From the NCBI GenBank assembly GCA_963728165.1, contig CAVSIY010000006.1, forward strand, positions 744,001 through 808,000: DNA of 64,000 nucleotides, in the 5' to 3' direction. Shown here piece after piece: positions 56,206 through 64,000 of the stretch. This DNA is from Hyphomicrobium_A sp963728165. Its GTDB lineage: Bacteria > Pseudomonadota > Alphaproteobacteria > Rhizobiales > Hyphomicrobiaceae. The translations under genes were made by a program, and so were the position numbers. Under the pieces are notes generated by a model. The model saw only the letters and a list, made by a program, of their open reading frames with translations. It was not told where the DNA came from and searched no databases. How positions within the stretch are numbered: position 1 is the first letter of the stretch; each line of letters starts with the position of its first letter.

Positions 56206-58227
56206 ATGAGCGAGAACCGTCTCGGCCAAGAGACGAGCCCATATCTCCTGCAGCACAAGGACAACCCGGTCCATTGGTGGGCGTGGGGCCCCGCGGCGCT
56301 CGGCGAAGCCAAGCGCACCGGCAAGCCGATCCTCCTCTCGGTCGGCTATGCCGCCTGCCACTGGTGCCACGTCATGGCGCACGAGAGCTTCGAGGATGAC
56401 GGCACGGCCGCCGTCATGAACGAGCTCTTCGTGAACATCAAAGTCGACCGCGAGGAGCGCCCCGACATTGACGCCATCTACATGGGCGCGCTGCATGCGC
56501 TGGGGCAGCACGGCGGCTGGCCGATGACCATGTTTCTCGATTCTAACGCGCGTCCGTTCTGGGGCGGGACCTACTTTCCCAAGGAGCCGCGCTTCGGCCG
56601 CCCCGGCTTCGTCGACGTCCTACGCCAGGTCGAGCGCGTCTATCGCGAGACGCCGGACAAAGCCGCCACCAACGCGGAGCTGCTGACCGAGGCCCTGCAG
56701 GCCCGCGCCCCCAACCCGAGTGCGCGCTCGATCGACGAGAGCTTCCTCAAAGAGCTGACGGCCAAGATGGTCGAGGCCGTCGATCACGAGCACGGCGGTC
56801 TGCTGGGTGCGCCGAAGTTCCCCCAGTTCAGCTTCTTCTGGCTGTTGTGGCGCGGCGGCATCCGCTACGACCAGGCGCCGGCGCGCGCCGCCGTCGTCAC
56901 CACGCTCACCAACGTCTGCCAGGGCGGCATCTACGATCACCTGGGCGGCGGCTTTGCGCGTTACGCGACGGACGAGCGCTGGCTGGTGCCGCACTTTGAA
57001 AAGATGCTCTACGACAACGCGCTTCTGATCGAGCTCCTGACCGAGGTCTGGCGCGAGACGCAATCCCCCCTGTTCAAGATGCGGGTGGCCGAGACGGTCA
57101 CCTGGCTCGAGGCTGAGATGATTGCCGAGGGTGGCGGCTTTGCTGCCTCGCTCGACGCCGATTCGGAGGGTGAGGAAGGCAAGTTCTACGTGTGGACGCT
57201 GCCGGAGATCCTGGAAGTGCTGGGCGAGGAGGACGGTAGGTTCTTTGCCGAGGTCTACGACGTTACGCCGGAGGGCAACTGGGAAGGGCACACCATCCTC
57301 AACCGGCTCGCTGGGCTCGAGCTGCGCTTGGATGCCGACGAGGAGCGCCTTGCCGCAATGCGCCAGAAGCTCCTGGACGTCCGCGCCAAGCGCGTGCGCC
57401 CCGGTTGGGACGACAAGGTGCTTGCCGACTGGAACGGGCTGATGATTGCGGCGCTCGCGCGCGCCGCGACGATCTTCAATGAGCCGCACTGGCTTGAGCT
57501 CGCGGAGCGCGCGTTCGACTTCGTCGCAACCCGCATGAGCGTCGACGGCCGCCTGCGCCACGCCGCCCGCAACGGTCAGGCCAAGGCGCCGGCCACGGCC
57601 AGCGACTACGCCAACATGATCTGGGCGGCCCTGCGTCTGCACGAAGCGACGACGCAAGACCGATACCTCGCGCAAGCGTGCACCTGGACCGACGTGCTCG
57701 ACCGCCACTACTGGATGGAGGAGCACGGTGGATATGCAACCTCTGCCGACGACACCGACGACGTGATCGTGCGCCTGCGTCCCGGCTCCGATGACGCCAC
57801 GCCCAACGCCAACGCAATCATGCTCTCCAATCTGACGTCGATCAGCGCGCTTACGGGCGAGGCGCGCTACCACGACCGCGCCGCCGCCTTGTTCGCTGCC
57901 TTCACCGGCGATCTTGGGCGCAACATTGTCGCACACACCGGCCTCCTGGCCGGGGCGATCGACCTCCTTGCCCCGCAACAGGTGGTCATCGTGGGCAAAA
58001 ATCTCGAAGGCAGCCAAGAGCTTATGGAAGTGATCAGAACTATTTCTTTGCCCGGCACCTTGCAATACTGCATGGAGTCCGCCAGCGCAGATGTGGCCGC
58101 TTTGCGCGATAAACAGCCCATTAACGGGCAGGCCACGGCCTACGCTTGCTTAGGGCCGCAATGCTCGCCACCTTTGACGGAACCGGACCAGTTCGTTAGG
58201 ACGTTGAAAGCTCAACGCAGCCTATGA
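56206..58227 (+). CDS. YyaL/SSP411-type thioredoxin-domain protein (DUF255)
   Basis: 673 residues. The N-terminal 160 residues are the DUF255 thioredoxin-like domain: QETSPYLLQHKDNPVHWWAWGPAALGEAKRTGKPILLSVGYAACHWCHVMAHESFEDDGTA, with CHWC in the redox position, then KVDREERPDIDAIYM and GGWPMTMFLD. The rest is an (alpha/alpha)6-type six-hairpin glycosidase-like domain (GGFARYATDERWLVPHFEKMLYDNALL, WDDKVLADWNGLMIAAL). The exact substrate of this widespread family is not established. ATG 56206 is chosen because the family starts NRLGQETSPYLLQH. Confidence 0.93.
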   Translation: MSENRLGQETSPYLLQHKDNPVHWWAWGPAALGEAKRTGKPILLSVGYAACHWCHVMAHESFEDDGTAAVMNELFVNIKVDREERPDIDAIYMGALHALGQHGGWPMTMFLDSNARPFWGGTYFPKEPRFGRPGFVDVLRQVERVYRETPDKAATNAELLTEALQARAPNPSARSIDESFLKELTAKMVEAVDHEHGGLLGAPKFPQFSFFWLLWRGGIRYDQAPARAAVVTTLTNVCQGGIYDHLGGGFARYATDERWLVPHFEKMLYDNALLIELLTEVWRETQSPLFKMRVAETVTWLEAEMIAEGGGFAASLDADSEGEEGKFYVWTLPEILEVLGEEDGRFFAEVYDVTPEGNWEGHTILNRLAGLELRLDADEERLAAMRQKLLDVRAKRVRPGWDDKVLADWNGLMIAALARAATIFNEPHWLELAERAFDFVATRMSVDGRLRHAARNGQAKAPATASDYANMIWAALRLHEATTQDRYLAQACTWTDVLDRHYWMEEHGGYATSADDTDDVIVRLRPGSDDATPNANAIMLSNLTSISALTGEARYHDRAAALFAAFTGDLGRNIVAHTGLLAGAIDLLAPQQVVIVGKNLEGSQELMEVIRTISLPGTLQYCMESASADVAALRDKQPINGQATAYACLGPQCSPPLTEPDQFVRTLKAQRSL

Positions 58228-58375
58228 TGACGGCAAATCGAGGCGGCCCGCCGGGGCCGCGAGCGCGTGACATCGGCACTCGCGCTCCCCGCACGAAAGT
58301 TGCGCTCTGGGTAGGGGCGAACCTTTCAAGCGGCACTTGCGCCCGCCTCGCACCTTGCACTCGGAGACCCTTTTA

Positions 58376-59350
58376 ATGCCGAAACTGAGCGCCCTCGTGC
58401 GCTATGGCTACGCGCCCTTCATGATGCTGGGCCTCACCGGCGCGGCCTACTGGGTCGTCGCCGATCTGGTGGTCGCGCGGGGCCACACCTGGGCCTATCT
58501 GTTGCTGGCGCCGCTGCTCGTGCTCGCATATGCGACGGCGTTCGGCGCCGAGCGTATCGCGCCCTTCTTCGAGAACTGGAACGATCACGAGACGCACGGC
58601 GATACGCCGGCGACGTTCCTGCACGTCATCGTCTACGAGTATCAGTCGGTGGTTGGCGTGCTGCTGATCCCGGTGATCTGCTGGCTGTTCCCCTACCAGG
58701 GCCTGTGGCCGGTCGAGTGGCCGATGTGGGGCCAGGTTTTGATGGCCTTCGTCATCTCCGACTTCGCGTTCATGGCGATGCACTACCTCTCGCACCGCTT
58801 CGCGCCGCTGTGGCGTCTGCACGCGGTGCATCACGGCGTCGGCCGGCTCTATGGCTTGAACGGCGTGCTGCGTCATCCGCTGCATCAGGTCATCGACATG
58901 GTCATCGCCAACATGCCGCTCGTCATCATCGGCATGCCGGTGCCGGTCGCGGCCGTGCTGGGGTTCCTCATCTCGGTGACGCTGATCGTGCAGCACTCCA
59001 ACGTCGATGCGCGGCTCGGGCCCTTGCAGAAGCACCTCTCGCTCGGGCGCATCCATCACCTGCATCACGTCAACTGGGGCACGGAGGGCGACTGCAACTT
59101 CGGCCTGTTCCTGACGATCTGGGACCGCCTGCTCGGCACCTTCAACGAGACGCCGTCGCGCGAGATCACGCCCGCCGACTTGGGCGTCGACGAATTGCCG
59201 AACTTCCCCAAGGGCTATGTGGAGCAGTTCCTGTTTCCGCTTTTCTATAAGCCGGGCCAGGGCGAGCCCGAGCGCTACCGCAAGGCCGCCGAGCCCGCGC
59301 CCGAGACGCCGGCGCAGGAAGCCCGCCGCATCGTCGACGCGGCGGAGTAG
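58376..59350 (+). CDS. Sterol desaturase / fatty-acid hydroxylase superfamily membrane enzyme
   Basis: 324 residues. Four membrane segments and the di-iron histidine clusters HYLSHR (HxxxH), HAVHH (HxxHH) and HHLHHV (HxxHH), with QHSN before the last. This is the family of sterol C4/C5 oxidases, fatty-acid hydroxylases and carotenoid hydroxylases; the substrate cannot be stated. GGAGA lies 9 bases before the ATG. The last codons (ETPAQEARRIVDAAE and stop) form the first copy of a 54-bp direct repeat. Confidence 0.88.
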   Translation: MPKLSALVRYGYAPFMMLGLTGAAYWVVADLVVARGHTWAYLLLAPLLVLAYATAFGAERIAPFFENWNDHETHGDTPATFLHVIVYEYQSVVGVLLIPVICWLFPYQGLWPVEWPMWGQVLMAFVISDFAFMAMHYLSHRFAPLWRLHAVHHGVGRLYGLNGVLRHPLHQVIDMVIANMPLVIIGMPVPVAAVLGFLISVTLIVQHSNVDARLGPLQKHLSLGRIHHLHHVNWGTEGDCNFGLFLTIWDRLLGTFNETPSREITPADLGVDELPNFPKGYVEQFLFPLFYKPGQGEPERYRKAAEPAPETPAQEARRIVDAAE

Positions 59351-59358
59351 CAGCGGCG
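59305..59358. repeat. 54-bp direct repeat, left copy
   Basis: Matches 59814-59867 with one mismatch (C/T), at a distance of 509 bp. It covers the last 15 codons and the stop of the desaturase-like gene. The toxin-antitoxin remnant lies between the copies. Confidence 0.88.
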
Positions 59359-59396
59359 GCTCCGCCTCGCGAAGGTTTCATGCTAGGGTGCTCGCC

Positions 59397-59639
59397 ATGC
59401 TCAGGAATGAAACCATCGAGCAAATCAACGCCACGCTCGAGCGGCTGCCCGATGATCGCCTCAACGATCTCGCGGCTCTCGCTACGGCGTGGGCGCGCCC
59501 GACGGCCTATTCGTCGCTCAGCGACGCCGACAGGATCGCCATTGACGCCGCCCTCGATGCGCTCGACCGGGGCGAAGGTGAGACCTGGGAGACTGTCAGG
59601 GACGGTCTTGACGCCAAGCTCAAAACCGCTGGCGTATGA
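59397..59639 (+). CDS. Antitoxin-like small protein upstream of a ParE remnant
   Basis: 80 residues: MLRNETIEQINATLERLPDDRLNDLAALATAWARP, then SLSDADRIAIDAALDALDRGEGETWETVRDGLDAKLKTAGV. The tail ALDRGEGETWETVRDGLDAKL is characteristic of antitoxins paired with ParE/RelE toxins. The toxin ATG overlaps its stop (ATGA). It likely remains translated even though the toxin is broken. Confidence 0.8.
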   Translation: MLRNETIEQINATLERLPDDRLNDLAALATAWARPTAYSSLSDADRIAIDAALDALDRGEGETWETVRDGLDAKLKTAGV

Positions 59640-59813
59640 AGATCACCATCGCGCCGGCGGCCCGGCGCGATCTTGAAGGACCAGCTCACTTATCTCATCC
59701 ATCATAACGCTGCCACCGCCGCTCGCCGGCTCGAGCAAAGACTAGTGACGTTCATCGAGAAAACGCTCGCGGCCTATCCGCGCGCAGGGACCTTCGTCGG
59801 CCACCGCATAGGT
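59636..59813 (+). pseudogene. ParE/RelE-like toxin, frameshifted and 3'-truncated
   Basis: The first 14 codons MKITIAPAARRDLE are in one frame and DQLTYLIHHNAATAARRLEQRLVTFIEKTLAAYPRAGTFVGHRI in the next; dropping one G in GAAGGAC near 59677-59680 joins them. The typical C-terminal strands that follow in ParE toxins are missing: at 59814 the sequence switches into the right copy of the 54-bp repeat from the desaturase-like gene. Roughly a third of the toxin is lost, so it is probably inactive even if the frameshift is an error. Confidence 0.8.
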
Positions 59814-59867
59814 GACGCCGGCGCAGGAAGCCCGCCGCATCGTCGATGCGGCGGAGTAGCAGCGGCG
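59814..59867. repeat. 54-bp direct repeat, right copy
   Basis: Second copy of the desaturase-like gene 3' end, fused to the toxin remnant. It is followed within a few bases by the stop of the convergent membrane-protein gene. Confidence 0.88.
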
Positions 59868-59870
59868 CCG

Positions 59871-60443
59871 TCACTTCGTCAGCCAGCGATCCATAATGCC
59901 GAGCGCGCCGTCCCAAGTCAGCAGCGCGCCCAGGAGAAGCGTGATGACGGCGCAGACGATCGTCACGGGATCGCCGTCGGCGAGCGCCAGCGCGATGACG
60001 AGCGAAGCGACCACCAGCATGAGCGCGCCGGTCACGGCGCTGGCCCAATAGGTCCAGGTGGGGCGCGCCCGCCGGCCGCGGCGGAACCATTCGCCGAAGG
60101 ATACTCGCGGCCCGGAAGTCGGCTCCAGCCCGCTCGCAAGCGGCTTCTGGTATTGGCGGATGCCCCAGAACAGTATCGCGGCGATACTGATCGCCCAGCC
60201 GGCGAGGCCGACGTCGTTGCCCGACCCTATGAGTCGCACGACGAGAATGCCGAAGGCGCCGCCGAGCACCAGCGCGACGAGCATGCGCTGGCGCAAGCGC
60301 TGGCGCACGCTGGGCTCGAGCTCGGCCGGCAGCTTATAGCCGCGCCCCATTAAACCGTGCGGATAGAAGACGAACTCGCCCTGCTCATCCTTCTGGATAA
60401 GCTGGTCGACGTACAAGCCGTCGAAAATGCTCTTCAAGCCCAT
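59871..60443 (-). CDS. Conserved membrane protein of unknown function
   Basis: 190 residues from MGLKSIFDGLYVDQLIQKDEQGEFVFYPHGLMGRGYKLPAELEPSVRQRLR, a soluble start with the FDGLYVDQLI..DEQG..VFYP.G..GRGY pattern common in alphaproteobacterial hypotheticals. Four membrane segments follow in two pairs (MLVALVLGGAFGILVVRLIG / GLAGWAISIAAILFWGIRQY and ASAVTGALMLVVASLVIALAL / PVTIVCAVITLLLGALLTWDGAL). The frame is open to 60560, but the chosen ATG fits family starts. Not recognised further. Confidence 0.75.
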   Translation of the reverse strand: MGLKSIFDGLYVDQLIQKDEQGEFVFYPHGLMGRGYKLPAELEPSVRQRLRQRMLVALVLGGAFGILVVRLIGSGNDVGLAGWAISIAAILFWGIRQYQKPLASGLEPTSGPRVSFGEWFRRGRRARPTWTYWASAVTGALMLVVASLVIALALADGDPVTIVCAVITLLLGALLTWDGALGIMDRWLTK

Positions 60444-60560
60444 GGGCACCCTCTTGGGAAAGTCGCCGCTCGTGCGGCGCATGGGAAGAAAGCATGCCGG
60501 AGCGCGCACACTTGCGCTGTTCCCTGCGGAATATCGCGCGTTGCCTGCGCTAACGCGCAA

Positions 60561-60589
60561 ACAAGAAGGGCCGCGGTGAAGCGGCCCTT
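60561..60589 (-). terminator. Terminator of rho
   Basis: On the minus strand AAGGGCCGC and GCGGCCCTT form a perfect 9-bp stem with a 6-base loop, followed by CTTGTTTG. It starts 28 bp after the rho stop. Confidence 0.85.
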
Positions 60590-60616
60590 TCGATTCGTGC
60601 GGCTGTGTTTCGCCCG

Positions 60617-61882
60617 CTACGTATTCATGGACGAGAAGAACTCGTCGTTGGACTTGGTCGACTTCAACTTGTCGATCAGGAACTCGATGGCGTCCATCGT
60701 GCCCATCGGGTTGAGGATGCGGCGCAGCACGTAGACCTTCTTGAGCTGGTCCTTGGGGATGAGCAGCTCCTCCTTGCGCGTGCCTGAGCGCGACACGTCG
60801 ATCGCAGGGAAGATGCGCTTGTCAGAAACCTTGCGGTCGAGAATGATCTCGGCGTTGCCGGTGCCCTTGAACTCCTCGAAGATGACCTCGTCCATGCGGC
60901 TGCCGGTATCGATCAGCGCGGTGGCGATGATGGTCAGCGAGCCGCCCTCCTCGATGTTGCGCGCGGCACCGAAGAAGCGCTTGGGACGCTGCAGGGCGTT
61001 GGAGTCGACGCCGCCCGTGAGCACCTTGCCGGATGACGGCACCACGGTGTTGTAGGCGCGGCCGAGCCGCGTGATGGAATCCAAGAGGATCACCACGTCG
61101 CGCTTGTGCTCGACCAGGCGCTTTGCCTTTTCGATAACCATTTCAGAGACTTGCACGTGGCGCGAGGGCGGCTCGTCGAAGGTCGAGGAGATGACCTCGC
61201 CCTTCACCGAGCGCTGCATGTCGGTGACCTCCTCGGGCCGCTCGTCGATCAGAAGCACGATCAGGTAGCACTCGGGATGATTGGCCGTGATCGAGTGGGC
61301 GATGTTCTGCAGAAGCACGGTCTTGCCGGTGCGCGGCGGGGACACGATGAGGGCGCGCTGGCCCTTGCCCATCGGCGCCACGATGTCGATGACGCGCGCC
61401 GAGAAATCCTTGAGCGTCGGATCCTCGATCTCGAGCTTCAGCCATTGGGTCGGATAGAGCGGCGTGAGGTTGTCGAAGTGGATCTTGTGCTTCGTCGCCT
61501 CTGGGTCCTCGAAGTTGATCTTTGAGACCTTGAGCAGCGCGAAGTAGCGCTCGCCTTCCTTGGGCGACCGGATCTGGCCTTCGACGGTGTCGCCCGAGCG
61601 CAGCGCAAAGCGCCGGATCTGCGAGGGCGACACGTAGATGTCGTCGGGACCGGGCAGGTAGTTGGCGTCGGGCGAGCGCAGGAAGCCGAAGCCGTCCTGC
61701 AAGACCTCGACCACGCCGGTGCCGGTAATCTCGACCTCTTTGGCGGCGAGCTGCTTCAGCGTGGCGAACATCAACTCCTGCTTGCGCATGGTTGAGGCGT
61801 TCTCGACGCCGGTCTCCTCCGCGAAGCTCAAGAGCTCCGTAGGAGACTTGAGCTTCAGGTCTTCGAGCTTCATTTCCTTCAT
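60617..61882 (-). CDS. rho: Transcription termination factor Rho
   Basis: 421 residues. N-terminal helical and cold-shock-like RNA-binding domain (MKLEDLKLKSPTELLSFAEETGVENASTMRKQELMFATLK, then GTGVVEVLQDGFGFLRSPDANYLPGPDDIYVS), then the ATPase: Walker A SPPRTGKTVLLQNIAHSI, Walker B DVVILLDSITRLGRAYN, Q-loop and R-loop (LTGGVDSNALQRPKRFFGAARN). The start is MKEMKLEDL; an ATG three codons later is possible, and a longer reading to 62023 is not coding. It is preceded by a 268-bp leader with a tandem repeat and hemJ. Confidence 0.97.
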   Translation of the reverse strand: MKEMKLEDLKLKSPTELLSFAEETGVENASTMRKQELMFATLKQLAAKEVEITGTGVVEVLQDGFGFLRSPDANYLPGPDDIYVSPSQIRRFALRSGDTVEGQIRSPKEGERYFALLKVSKINFEDPEATKHKIHFDNLTPLYPTQWLKLEIEDPTLKDFSARVIDIVAPMGKGQRALIVSPPRTGKTVLLQNIAHSITANHPECYLIVLLIDERPEEVTDMQRSVKGEVISSTFDEPPSRHVQVSEMVIEKAKRLVEHKRDVVILLDSITRLGRAYNTVVPSSGKVLTGGVDSNALQRPKRFFGAARNIEEGGSLTIIATALIDTGSRMDEVIFEEFKGTGNAEIILDRKVSDKRIFPAIDVSRSGTRKEELLIPKDQLKKVYVLRRILNPMGTMDAIEFLIDKLKSTKSNDEFFSSMNT

Positions 61883-61937
61883 GGAACGCTCCGGGGCCAC
61901 GGCGTTTGGGGCGGGAATAAGGGGGGGCCGGGCCGGG

Positions 61938-61981
61938 TAGGTGGTGGGAGATGTTGGATTAGGTGGTGGGAGATGTCGGAT
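61938..61981. repeat. 22-bp tandem duplication in the rho leader
   Basis: TAGGTGGTGGGAGATGTTGGAT at 61938-61959 is directly repeated at 61960-61981 with one change (T to C). It lies between the rho start and hemJ in the 268-bp gene-free leader that also has a run of seven G. Long rho leaders are common because rho autoregulates by attenuation. Confidence 0.8.
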
Positions 61982-62150
61982 AACGTGGCCGAACGCCACG
62001 GCGCGGTCTGCCTTGCCCTTCAACCTTCGAAGCGGTCTGGGGCTACGGCGACCAACCCATAGGCCTGAGCGGCCCCGAGTTCGATGCGGAATTGGGGACT
62101 ATATAGCAGACCCAATGCGCCGCGAAAAGCCGCTAGTACAAGAATTTGCC

Positions 62151-62570
62151 TCAAAAAGGTTTGACGACCACAAGAATGACGATTGCCGCCATCAATAGCG
62201 TGGGGACCTCGTTGGCGATCCGGTAGAAGCGGGCCGGGTGCGTGTTGCGGTCGGCCGCGAAGGCCTTGCGCCAAGCCCCCAGCGCGTGATGAAAGCCGGT
62301 CAGTAGCACCACCAGGACGACTTTGGCCATGAGCCAGCCGTCCATGTAGACGCCTTCCCACCAGGCGAGCCAGGGCCCCGTGATCCACACGACGATCATC
62401 GCCGGGTTCATGATGATGCGCAGGAGCCGCTGCTCCATGATCTTGAACGTGGCGGACAGCTCGGAGCCCGGCTTGGCGTCGGCGTGGTAGACGAAGAGAC
62501 GCGGCAGGTAGAACAGCCCGGCGAGCCAGGCAATCACCGCTATGATATGCAGCGCTTTCAGCCAGAGCAT
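62151..62570 (-). CDS. hemJ: Protoporphyrinogen IX oxidase HemJ
   Basis: 139 residues, usual length. Four membrane segments; start MLWLKALHIIAVIAWLAGLFYLPRLFVYHADA with the conserved His and YLPRLFVYH, then EQRLLRIIMNPAMIVVWITGPWLAWW and YRIANEVPTLLMAAIVILVVVKPF. It oxidises protoporphyrinogen IX in the membrane. Its start is 3 bp from the hemE stop, so they form one operon that runs toward rho, the classic alphaproteobacterial hemE-hemJ-rho order. Confidence 0.95.
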   Translation of the reverse strand: MLWLKALHIIAVIAWLAGLFYLPRLFVYHADAKPGSELSATFKIMEQRLLRIIMNPAMIVVWITGPWLAWWEGVYMDGWLMAKVVLVVLLTGFHHALGAWRKAFAADRNTHPARFYRIANEVPTLLMAAIVILVVVKPF

Positions 62571-62573
62571 GGG

Positions 62574-63641
62574 CTAGGCGCCCGCGGCGCGCACGAGCGC
62601 GACGAGGCGTGCCACGTGCTCAGGCGGCGTCTGCGGCACGATGCCATGGCCCAAATTGAAGATGAAGGGAACGCCGCGCATGGCGTCGAGCGTTGCGGCA
62701 ACGCGCGCTTCAAGCGCCGCCCCGCCGGCGACCAGCAACAGCGGATCGAGGTTGCCTTGCACGGCAACGCCTTTGCCGGCAAGCGCGCGCATCTCGCTGA
62801 GCGGTACGGCCGTGTCGCAGCCCAGTCCGTCCACACCCGTCGCCTCCACGTAGCGCGCAGCCTTGGCGCCGGCCCCGCGCGGAAAGCCGATGATCGGCAG
62901 TAACGGGTGGCGCGCTTTGAGCTGTGTCACGATTCGATGCGTGGGCGCCACCACCCAGCGCTCGAACTCATCCTCGGGCAGCGCGCCGGCCCAGGTGTCG
63001 AAGATCTGCAGGACATCGGCGCCGGCCTGCACCTGCCCGTCGAGGTAGGCGATCGAAGCCTCGGCGAGGATGTCGATCAGGCGGGAAAAGCCGACAGGAT
63101 CGCGGTAGGCCCACCCCCGCGCGTCGGCCTGGTCGGGCGTGCCACACCCAGCGACCATGTAGGTCGCAACCGTCCACGGCGCACCGCAAAACCCGATGAG
63201 CGCGGTCGCGGCGGGAAGCTCTGCCCGCACGCGGGCAACCGTCTCGTAGACGTGCGCAAACTTTTCCGACGTGGCGGCCGGATCGAGCCGCGCAAGGTCG
63301 GCGGCCGAGCGCACCGGCTCCAGCCGCGGGCCTTCGCCCTCGACGAAGGCGACGCGCTGACCGAGCGCGTCGGGCACCACCAGGATGTCGGAGAACAGGA
63401 TCGCGGCGTCGAGGCCAAAGCGGCGCACGGGCTGCAGCGTCACCTCGGCCGCGAGCGCCGGCGTGTAGCACAAATCGAGGAAGCTGCCGGCCTTGGTGCG
63501 CACCTCCCGGTACTCGGGCAGGTAGCGGCCGGCCTGGCGCATCAGCCACACCGGAGGCGGGGTCACGGCCTTGCCGGCGAGCACGGCGACAAGCGTCGCT
63601 GTGCTGGGGGAGCTTTTGGAGGCTTGTGCCAGGTCGTGCAT
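62574..63641 (-). CDS. hemE: Uroporphyrinogen decarboxylase
   Basis: 355 residues, complete. Signature PPVWLMRQAGRYLPEYREVRTKAGSFLDLCYTPALAAEVTLQPVRRFGLDAAILFSDILVVPDALG, with the catalytic Arg and Asp, and GFCGAPWTVATYMV, YLDGQVQAGADVLQIFDTWAG and NLGHGIVPQTPPEHV. It decarboxylates the four acetate arms of uroporphyrinogen III in haem synthesis. It is the first gene next to the putative origin region at the right edge. Confidence 0.97.
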   Translation of the reverse strand: MHDLAQASKSSPSTATLVAVLAGKAVTPPPVWLMRQAGRYLPEYREVRTKAGSFLDLCYTPALAAEVTLQPVRRFGLDAAILFSDILVVPDALGQRVAFVEGEGPRLEPVRSAADLARLDPAATSEKFAHVYETVARVRAELPAATALIGFCGAPWTVATYMVAGCGTPDQADARGWAYRDPVGFSRLIDILAEASIAYLDGQVQAGADVLQIFDTWAGALPEDEFERWVVAPTHRIVTQLKARHPLLPIIGFPRGAGAKAARYVEATGVDGLGCDTAVPLSEMRALAGKGVAVQGNLDPLLLVAGGAALEARVAATLDAMRGVPFIFNLGHGIVPQTPPEHVARLVALVRAAGA

Positions 63642-64000
63642 GTGCTTCTTAACTCAAGATTGAATCTTGAAGACTCTTGCTATTTCTCTTCTTAGGGCCG
63701 TGGGTTTGGAGGATATCGGGATTGTCCCTGGCTGTCCCCAGGCTTGCGCACAGGCAGCCCGCGAGCATGCCGCATGTGGTGGGGCAGCGCGGGCAAGTCT
63801 ACAAGGAACGTTAAAGCCGGCTTTCTTCAACGGCATGGGAAGATGCGTGGTCCTGCAACCGGCAGGCCTCGCCTGTAGACGACAGATGAATGAGCACCCG
63901 ACAAGGCTCCAACTAAGAACAAGCCGCGCGCACGTGCCGATGCTAATGCGCGCCGCGGTGATTGTGGGGATCGGCGTGGACAAGCGGACAGGGCGAGGCG
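63642..64000. other. Gene-free right edge upstream of hemE: putative chromosomal origin region
   Basis: No supported gene in 359 bp. The left part is A+T-richer, with short pyrimidine runs (GCTATTTCTCTTCTT) unlike the G+C-rich background. Several sub-palindromes occur, and TGTGGGGAT at 63964-63972 resembles a degenerate DnaA box on the complementary sense. In Caulobacter, Rickettsia and several Rhizobiales the origin lies beside hemE. Only part of the region is in the window, so the call is tentative. Confidence 0.45.
63649..63670. promoter_or_regulatory. Palindrome and CtrA-like box upstream of hemE
   Basis: TCAAGATTGAATCTTGA at 63654-63670 is a perfect palindrome with a single central base. 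TTAACTCAAGATTGA at 63649-63663 reads TTAA-N7-TTGA, one base from the CtrA consensus TTAA-N7-TTAA. GANTC methylation motifs (GAATC at 63662, GACTC at 63672) lie in and next to it. Confidence 0.5.

Noticed and set aside
63654..63983. 109-residue minus-strand frame at the right edge
   Set aside because: No ribosome site, odd composition with many Cys and Pro, and it covers the palindrome and the putative origin. Not a gene.

Overview
The window is G+C-rich chromosomal DNA from an alphaproteobacterium, most likely of the order Hyphomicrobiales (Rhizobiales). The evidence is gene order and family content: dapF-mtaB-ftsY-septation protein, ffh-rpsP-rimM, glnK-amtB, ftsK next to an aminotransferase, leuS-lptE-holA, and hemE-hemJ-rho ... 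mnmE-mnmG-rsmG-parA-parB. That last block, with parS sites, normally lies close to the chromosomal origin, and the non-coding right edge upstream of hemE is the classical alphaproteobacterial oriC position. I see no rRNA or tRNA genes, no CRISPR array and no intact insertion sequence.

Layout. Positions 1-7000: end of an SMP-30-like propeller gene, trxB, an unknown membrane protein, an MHS-family transporter, typA and a small secreted PepSY-like protein. 7-14.4 kb: a Pif1-like helicase, a phasin gene with a well-formed promoter and operator, an acetyltransferase, dapB, gpmA, a DUF4337 protein, leuB and asd. 14.4-20 kb, minus strand: a MarR regulator, two tandem YciB-type septation proteins, ftsY, mtaB and dapF. 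20-30 kb: a PQQ-type sugar dehydrogenase, a PepSY protein, ffh, rpsP, a GrlR-like gene, rimM, a UbiH-type hydroxylase, tesB and glnK-amtB behind a sigma-54-like promoter. 30-37 kb: an L,D-transpeptidase, an orphan response regulator, a cyclic-nucleotide-binding protein, lolA, ftsK, an aminotransferase and an unlisted 38-residue lipoprotein. 37-41 kb is the accessory part: a hipBA module with three palindromic operators exactly 50 bp apart, two families of palindromic intergenic repeats, and a small membrane gene lying between yggS and a second, degenerate copy of the yggS 3' end. 41-50 kb: leuS, lptE, holA, a PfkB kinase, an HTH protein, coaA and hisE. 50-64 kb: the partition and tRNA-modification cluster, a YyaL-type protein, a desaturase-like enzyme, a broken toxin-antitoxin module between 54-bp direct repeats, rho, hemJ, hemE and the putative origin edge.

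The most striking property is a series of single-base frame breaks in otherwise well-conserved genes: amtB, lolA, hipA (two, compensating), the PfkB kinase, parB and a parE-like toxin. In each case the missing part of the protein continues perfectly in a neighbouring frame. Because lolA and parB are rarely dispensable, I read most of these as residual base-level errors in the assembly rather than gene decay, though this cannot be settled from the sequence alone.

Functional themes: lysine, diaminopimelate and leucine synthesis (dapB, asd, dapF, leuB, a DapC-like aminotransferase), protein targeting (ffh, ftsY), cell division and chromosome segregation (ftsK, parAB/parS, septation proteins), nitrogen sensing (glnK-amtB), and polyhydroxyalkanoate granule biology (phasin, perhaps the HTH protein at 47.5 kb).
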